Shown one piece after another: positions 60,382 through 64,000 of a DNA stretch of 64,000 nt. Position numbers and translations under genes: made by a program. A model generated the notes under the pieces. It was not told the DNA's origin and ran no database searches. It was given only the letters and a program-made list of their open reading frames with translations. The first letter of the stretch is position 1; each line of letters begins with the position of its first letter. Origin of the DNA: Fimenecus sp051881435 (lineage in GTDB: Bacteria > Bacillota > Clostridia > Oscillospirales > Acutalibacteraceae). The stretch lies in assembly GCA_051881435.1 (NCBI GenBank), contig JBJEPW010000004.1:1-64000 (forward strand), written 5' to 3'.

Positions 60382-61563
60382 TTATTTTTCCTGCGGTGAA
60401 AAAATCATATCGCGGTAAGAAACGCAGTTCTTCCCGCTGTTTTTAGCATTGTAAAGCTGGCTGTCGGCCTTTGCAATGCGCTCTTTTATATCGCTGTTAT
60501 CGTATTTTGACGAAAAAACGCCCATACTGACCGTTACGCTTTCATCAATATCTTCAATTTTCAGCTTGCTTATCTTGAATAAGACATTTTGCAAATGCTC
60601 TATCAGCCTTCCCATATCTCTTTGCGCCGTTACAATCAAAAATTCCTCGCCGCCGTAGCGCACGCACAAATCCGTAGGGCGTGAAAAATCCTTTTTTAAG
60701 CACGCCGCCACATCTCTCAGGCACGAATCGCCCTTTAAATGACCGTAAGTATCGTTAAACCTTTTGAAATTATCAATATCTATCATGATAACGCACAAAT
60801 CATAGCCGTTATTGTTACAGAACTCCGTGAGGGGCAAAAAACGGCTCAAAAAGCCCCGTCTGTTCATAAAGCCCGTAAGCATATCACCGTTGGCTGAAAA
60901 TTCAAGCTTTTTCGTGGTGAGCTTATCGGAAATATAAAAGAAAAACCTTACAAAAGAAAAGAATATTCCCGCCGCCGTAACCGCCGCACACACGGCAATA
61001 CTGCCAATAGGAGAGCCGATATATATCATTGTCCAAAGTTGAGCCGCCATAGCCGCAACAAAGACAAGTGTTTTCGGCAACGGCTCTAATATGGGCAAAA
61101 CGGTGAACACAATTATAAAGGTAATATAGTTATTAACCGTGCCTCTGTCAAAAAGTTCCATTAAGGAGAAGGACATTGCCTCGGCTGTATAAAAAAGCCA
61201 ATACAAGGTGTATATAAAACGCTGTTCCTTTGCGGAAGTGCTTTTTTTCAGCCCCGCGTTTATATAGAATATAAAGAAAATCGAAATAACGCAGAAAACC
61301 ATACAGGAAATCAGGAATTTAACGCCGTAATCAAACTTTATCTTTGCCCAAAGCGCCCAAAGCATACCGCAGGCTTCAACCAAAAGTAACAGCAGGGACG
61401 CGGGTATAATTCTGATAAAATTAGTATGCACTCTGCCGGCTTCAATTTCGCGGAAAATAATATCGTCGCCGTTTCTGCCTTTTCTTGCGGCGATAAAATC
61501 CCTGCTCTTTCTTAAATATTTAATGCGAGTTTCATTTATTTCTTTTGAAATATTATTAAGCAC
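60382..61563 (-). CDS. Membrane-bound diguanylate cyclase (GGDEF)
   Basis: A 393-residue protein. A cytoplasmic start of about 55 residues, six or seven membrane segments (about 58-220), then a GGDEF domain. R-Y-G-G-E-E-F near 300-306 is the catalytic A-site, and the metal-binding D-I-D-N-F-K-x-F-N-D-x-Y-G-H near 254-267 is intact, so c-di-GMP synthesis is expected. An R-x-x-D inhibitory site is not obvious. The sensory signal for the membrane part is unknown. Single gene with its own terminator. Confidence 0.92.
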   Translation of the reverse strand: MLNNISKEINETRIKYLRKSRDFIAARKGRNGDDIIFREIEAGRVHTNFIRIIPASLLLLLVEACGMLWALWAKIKFDYGVKFLISCMVFCVISIFFIFYINAGLKKSTSAKEQRFIYTLYWLFYTAEAMSFSLMELFDRGTVNNYITFIIVFTVLPILEPLPKTLVFVAAMAAQLWTMIYIGSPIGSIAVCAAVTAAGIFFSFVRFFFYISDKLTTKKLEFSANGDMLTGFMNRRGFLSRFLPLTEFCNNNGYDLCVIMIDIDNFKRFNDTYGHLKGDSCLRDVAACLKKDFSRPTDLCVRYGGEEFLIVTAQRDMGRLIEHLQNVLFKISKLKIEDIDESVTVSMGVFSSKYDNSDIKERIAKADSQLYNAKNSGKNCVSYRDMIFSPQEK

Positions 61564-61716
61564 GGGTTCAACTCCCCCTTATGTTTACCTTTATTTTACC
61601 ACGGTACGGCTTTTTTCGCAACCGCACAAAATATCTTTTTCCCTTTTTGTAACAAACACCGTCTATATTCATACAATGGTACTGTCAGTTGATAAATTTT
61701 TACGGGAGGAATAACA

Positions 61717-62568
61717 ATGTCAGAAACAAGAAACTGCATTACCCATGAAAAAATGCCGTCAAAAATAAAAGAAGCTGTTTGCATTGATACAAACCGTGTT
61801 TACGATTCCTGCGCCGACAAGGACTGCCTTGAAGACCTGCGCGTGTATTTTACGGATTCGGCACAGTGTATCATTGACAGAGCAACAAATATTCGGTGCA
61901 GAGGAAGCGAAGTACTTAACGCATTTATCGAGGTTGAAAGAGTCCCCTTTAACAGAGGCTTTTATTCCGTGGATATTACCTACTTTTTCAAGGTTTGCCT
62001 TGATGTATTCTGCGGTCCTGCAAATCCCCCCACAACGGTAGAGGGACTTGCAACATTCTCAAAGAAATGTATCCTCTACGGTTCGGAGGGCAATGTTAAG
62101 GTATTTTCATCGGAATTTTCATGCGATGAAATAGACCGTCAGCTTGATATGGTCAGCACCAATCCCAAGGCAAAGGTGCAAACAGTTGACCCCATTTGCC
62201 TTGAAGCGAAGCTTTGCCGCCCACAGGACTGCTGCAATATGTGCGACCCCTGCTGCAAGCCTTCACGAATCCCCCGCTGTGTATGCCGCTGCTTTGACGG
62301 AGATTTTGACTGCTGTGACCACGAGCCCGAAAAAGCTGTTACAGTCACTTTGGGAATTTTCACAATAGTACAGTTAGAGCGCGATGTTCAAATGCTCATT
62401 CCCGCATACGATTTCTGCATACCCAGCAAGGAGTGCAAGTGCGAAACAGACAATCCCTGCGACGCTTTCCGCAAGATACAGTTCCCGGTGGATGAATTTT
62501 TCCCACCCAAGGAGGGCTGTCTTAAAGACTGCTTCCCCACTAACAACACCTGCGGCTGCGGTGAATGA
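61717..62568 (+). CDS. Cys-rich conserved protein of Clostridia
   Basis: A 283-residue protein with more than 25 cysteines. The N-terminal half (Y-D-S-C-A-D-K-D-C-L-E-D-L-R-V-Y-F near 29-45, then V-P-F-N-R-G-F-Y-S-V-D-I near 76-87) is conserved-looking. Residues about 170-205 are a dense C-C-x-x-C cluster and the end is C-G-C-G-E. No signal peptide. GGGAGG precedes the ATG. Cys-rich soluble proteins of sporeforming Clostridia are often coat or metal-binding proteins; a coat role is a guess. Single gene between terminators. Confidence 0.65.
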   Translation: MSETRNCITHEKMPSKIKEAVCIDTNRVYDSCADKDCLEDLRVYFTDSAQCIIDRATNIRCRGSEVLNAFIEVERVPFNRGFYSVDITYFFKVCLDVFCGPANPPTTVEGLATFSKKCILYGSEGNVKVFSSEFSCDEIDRQLDMVSTNPKAKVQTVDPICLEAKLCRPQDCCNMCDPCCKPSRIPRCVCRCFDGDFDCCDHEPEKAVTVTLGIFTIVQLERDVQMLIPAYDFCIPSKECKCETDNPCDAFRKIQFPVDEFFPPKEGCLKDCFPTNNTCGCGE

Positions 62569-62578
62569 CAGCATAAAT

Positions 62579-62616
62579 TTAAGCCGCTCCGAGGGATTTT
62601 CCCCTTGGGGCGGCTT
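62579..62616 (+). terminator. Hairpin terminator
   Basis: AAGCCGCTCCGAGGG pairs with CCCTTGGGGCGGCTT with small mismatches, then TTTTCTG. Confidence 0.8.
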
Positions 62617-62629
62617 TTCTGAATTTATA

Positions 62630-64000
62630 TTACTTTTCAAACACGGATTTTGTATTCCAGATGTTCTCTGCATACTCATTTATTGCGCGGTCGGCGGCAA
62701 AGCGGCCTGCACCTGAAATGTTCATAAGGGACATTCTGTTCCAATTATCTCTGTCAAGATAATCCTTTGCGATTCTCTGCTGAGTATTTCTGTAATCCTC
62801 AAAATCAGCAAGAACCATATAGGGGTCGTGGTGAATAATTGAAGATGTAACCTCGTGGAAGAACTTTCCGCCGATGCCCTTCTGATTTGCAAAGTCAAGT
62901 ATCTTATGAATTTCGGCGTTGTTGTTATAGAAGCTCTGAGGGTCATAGCCTCTCTTTTTGAGCTGTTCAACCTCGGGGGTGCTCATACCGAAAATATAAA
63001 TGTTATCCTTGCCGACAGCGTCAAAAATCTCAACATTAGCGCCGTCCATTGTGCCCAGGGTAATTGCGCCGTTAAGCATAAGCTTCATATTACCCGTACC
63101 GCTTGCCTCTGTTCCTGCAAGAGAAATCTGCTCGGAAATATCCGCTGAGGGCATAAGCTTTTCGGCAAGTGTTACATTGTAATCCTCAACATAGACAACT
63201 TTAAGTCTGCCATTAACATCGGGGTCATTATTGATTACATCGGCAAGTGCGCAGATAAAGGAGATAATCTTTTTAGCCACAAAGTAGCCCGAAGCCGCCT
63301 TTGCGCCGAAAATATATGTGTGGGGAATAAACTCGCCGTTGGGATTTTCTTTAATTGCAAGGTATTCGGAAAGAATATTGAGTGCGTTAAGATGCTGACG
63401 CTTATACTCGTGAAGTCTTTTTACCTGAACATCAAAAATTGAGTCGGGGTCGAGCTCTACGCCGTTGTGCTTCAACACATATTTTGCAAATTCTTCTTTG
63501 TTTGCGCGCTTAATCTTGCCTAATTCTTCAAGAACAGCCTTGTCGTCCTTATACTTTCTCAAATCAAGGAGCGTATCGGCATTTTTAACATAACCGTCAC
63601 CGATAAGGTCTGTAAGAAGTGCAGAAAGCTTGGGGTTTGACTGACAAAGCCAACGGCGGTGTGCAATACCGTTTGTAACATTTGTAAACTTGTTGGGTGT
63701 AAGAGCATAGAAATCGGAGAATACCGTATCCTTTAAAATATCGCTGTGAAGAGCGGAAACACCGTTTACGCAATGAGAGCCTGCAACGCAAAGGTTTGCC
63801 ATTCTCACAACGCCGTTGGAAATAATGGCCATTCTCTCAACTGTATCGGCATTGCCTGTTCCCTGCCATACAAAGGAACGGAAACGGTTGTCGATTTCCT
63901 TTGTGATTTGCCAGATTCTGGGCATAAGTCTCTTGTAAAGGTCCTCAGGCCAACATTCAAGAGCCTCTTTCATAACCGTATGGTTTGTATATGCCACAGT
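62630..64000 (-). CDS. glgP: Glycogen/starch phosphorylase, C-terminal part
   Basis: The last about 456 residues of a GT35 phosphorylase; the gene continues past the right edge, and its start is outside the window. Y-T-N-H-T at the visible beginning, N-V-T-N-G-I-A-H-R-R-W near 105-115, K-R-L-H-E-Y-K-R-Q near 188-196, and the pyridoxal-phosphate lysine in G-T-G-N-M-K-L-M-L-N-G-A near 295-306. It releases glucose-1-phosphate from glycogen, which galU at 55640 can activate. Full-length family members are about 800 residues, so roughly 350 are missing. Confidence 0.95.
   Translation of the reverse strand, partial: TVAYTNHTVMKEALECWPEDLYKRLMPRIWQITKEIDNRFRSFVWQGTGNADTVERMAIISNGVVRMANLCVAGSHCVNGVSALHSDILKDTVFSDFYALTPNKFTNVTNGIAHRRWLCQSNPKLSALLTDLIGDGYVKNADTLLDLRKYKDDKAVLEELGKIKRANKEEFAKYVLKHNGVELDPDSIFDVQVKRLHEYKRQHLNALNILSEYLAIKENPNGEFIPHTYIFGAKAASGYFVAKKIISFICALADVINNDPDVNGRLKVVYVEDYNVTLAEKLMPSADISEQISLAGTEASGTGNMKLMLNGAITLGTMDGANVEIFDAVGKDNIYIFGMSTPEVEQLKKRGYDPQSFYNNNAEIHKILDFANQKGIGGKFFHEVTSSIIHHDPYMVLADFEDYRNTQQRIAKDYLDRDNWNRMSLMNISGAGRFAADRAINEYAENIWNTKSVFEK

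Overview
The window looks like a chromosomal segment of an anaerobic Firmicute of class Clostridia, most likely Oscillospirales/Ruminococcaceae-like. That placement is inferred from gene content and order: SRP RNA-dnaX-ybaB-recR, rpsO-pnp, mreBCD-PBP2, a paired Fe-S scaffold and GGGtGRT gene, class II galT, strong AGGAGG ribosome binding sites, frequent TTG/GTG starts, and long hairpin terminators. Most genes are housekeeping genes of moderate GC.

Layout. 1-2740: CmpB-like membrane protein, then the Fe-S scaffold/GGGtGRT operon. 2741-8034: an AT-rich block with a tyrosine recombinase, an ATPase plus TOPRIM-like pair, small unknown proteins and a HEPN protein. It lies between two 93-bp copies of the 3' end of the GGGtGRT gene, so it reads as an integrated element using that coding end as its attachment site. 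8128-9388: repeats, an orphan terminator and a candidate small RNA. 9389-18000: a second HEPN-like protein, paralogous membrane proteins flanking galT, malic enzyme, glycerol kinase and a GH20 hexosaminidase. 18080-20926: SRP RNA, dnaX, ybaB, recR. 21459-23643: smpB, an acyltransferase and tmRNA. 24649-30634: amidase, GDPD, paralogous GluRS and GlnRS in tandem, membrane protein. 30929-35467 (minus): patatin, aminotransferase, rsmA, TSCPD protein, cca. 35583-35860: a MITE-like element. 35964-41485: proBA, a secreted protein, prfB, a frameshifted small gene, a 4-TM protein. 41801-44592 (minus): rpsO-pnp. 44652-50971: second patatin, superinfection-immunity-like protein, XRE regulator, mreBCD-PBP2. 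51029-53209: single 5S rRNA and a Lys/Pro-repeat membrane protein. 53395-56515: ahcY, RING/DUF2628 protein, galU. 56694-64000: SPFH/NfeD pair, DUF1836 protein, diguanylate cyclase, Cys-rich protein, and glgP running off the right edge.

Intergenic DNA is crowded with short hairpin repeats. Many share a GGG...CCC rim followed by CTAC, while the inner arms differ between copies yet stay complementary. These repeats produce many spurious open frames, which I left out. No tRNA gene or CRISPR array was seen.

The best candidate for something undescribed is the element at 2648-8127: its attachment site is a protein-coding 3' end that the element rebuilds with synonymous differences, and its cargo looks like a compact defence module. 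All family names come from reading motifs; no search was run.
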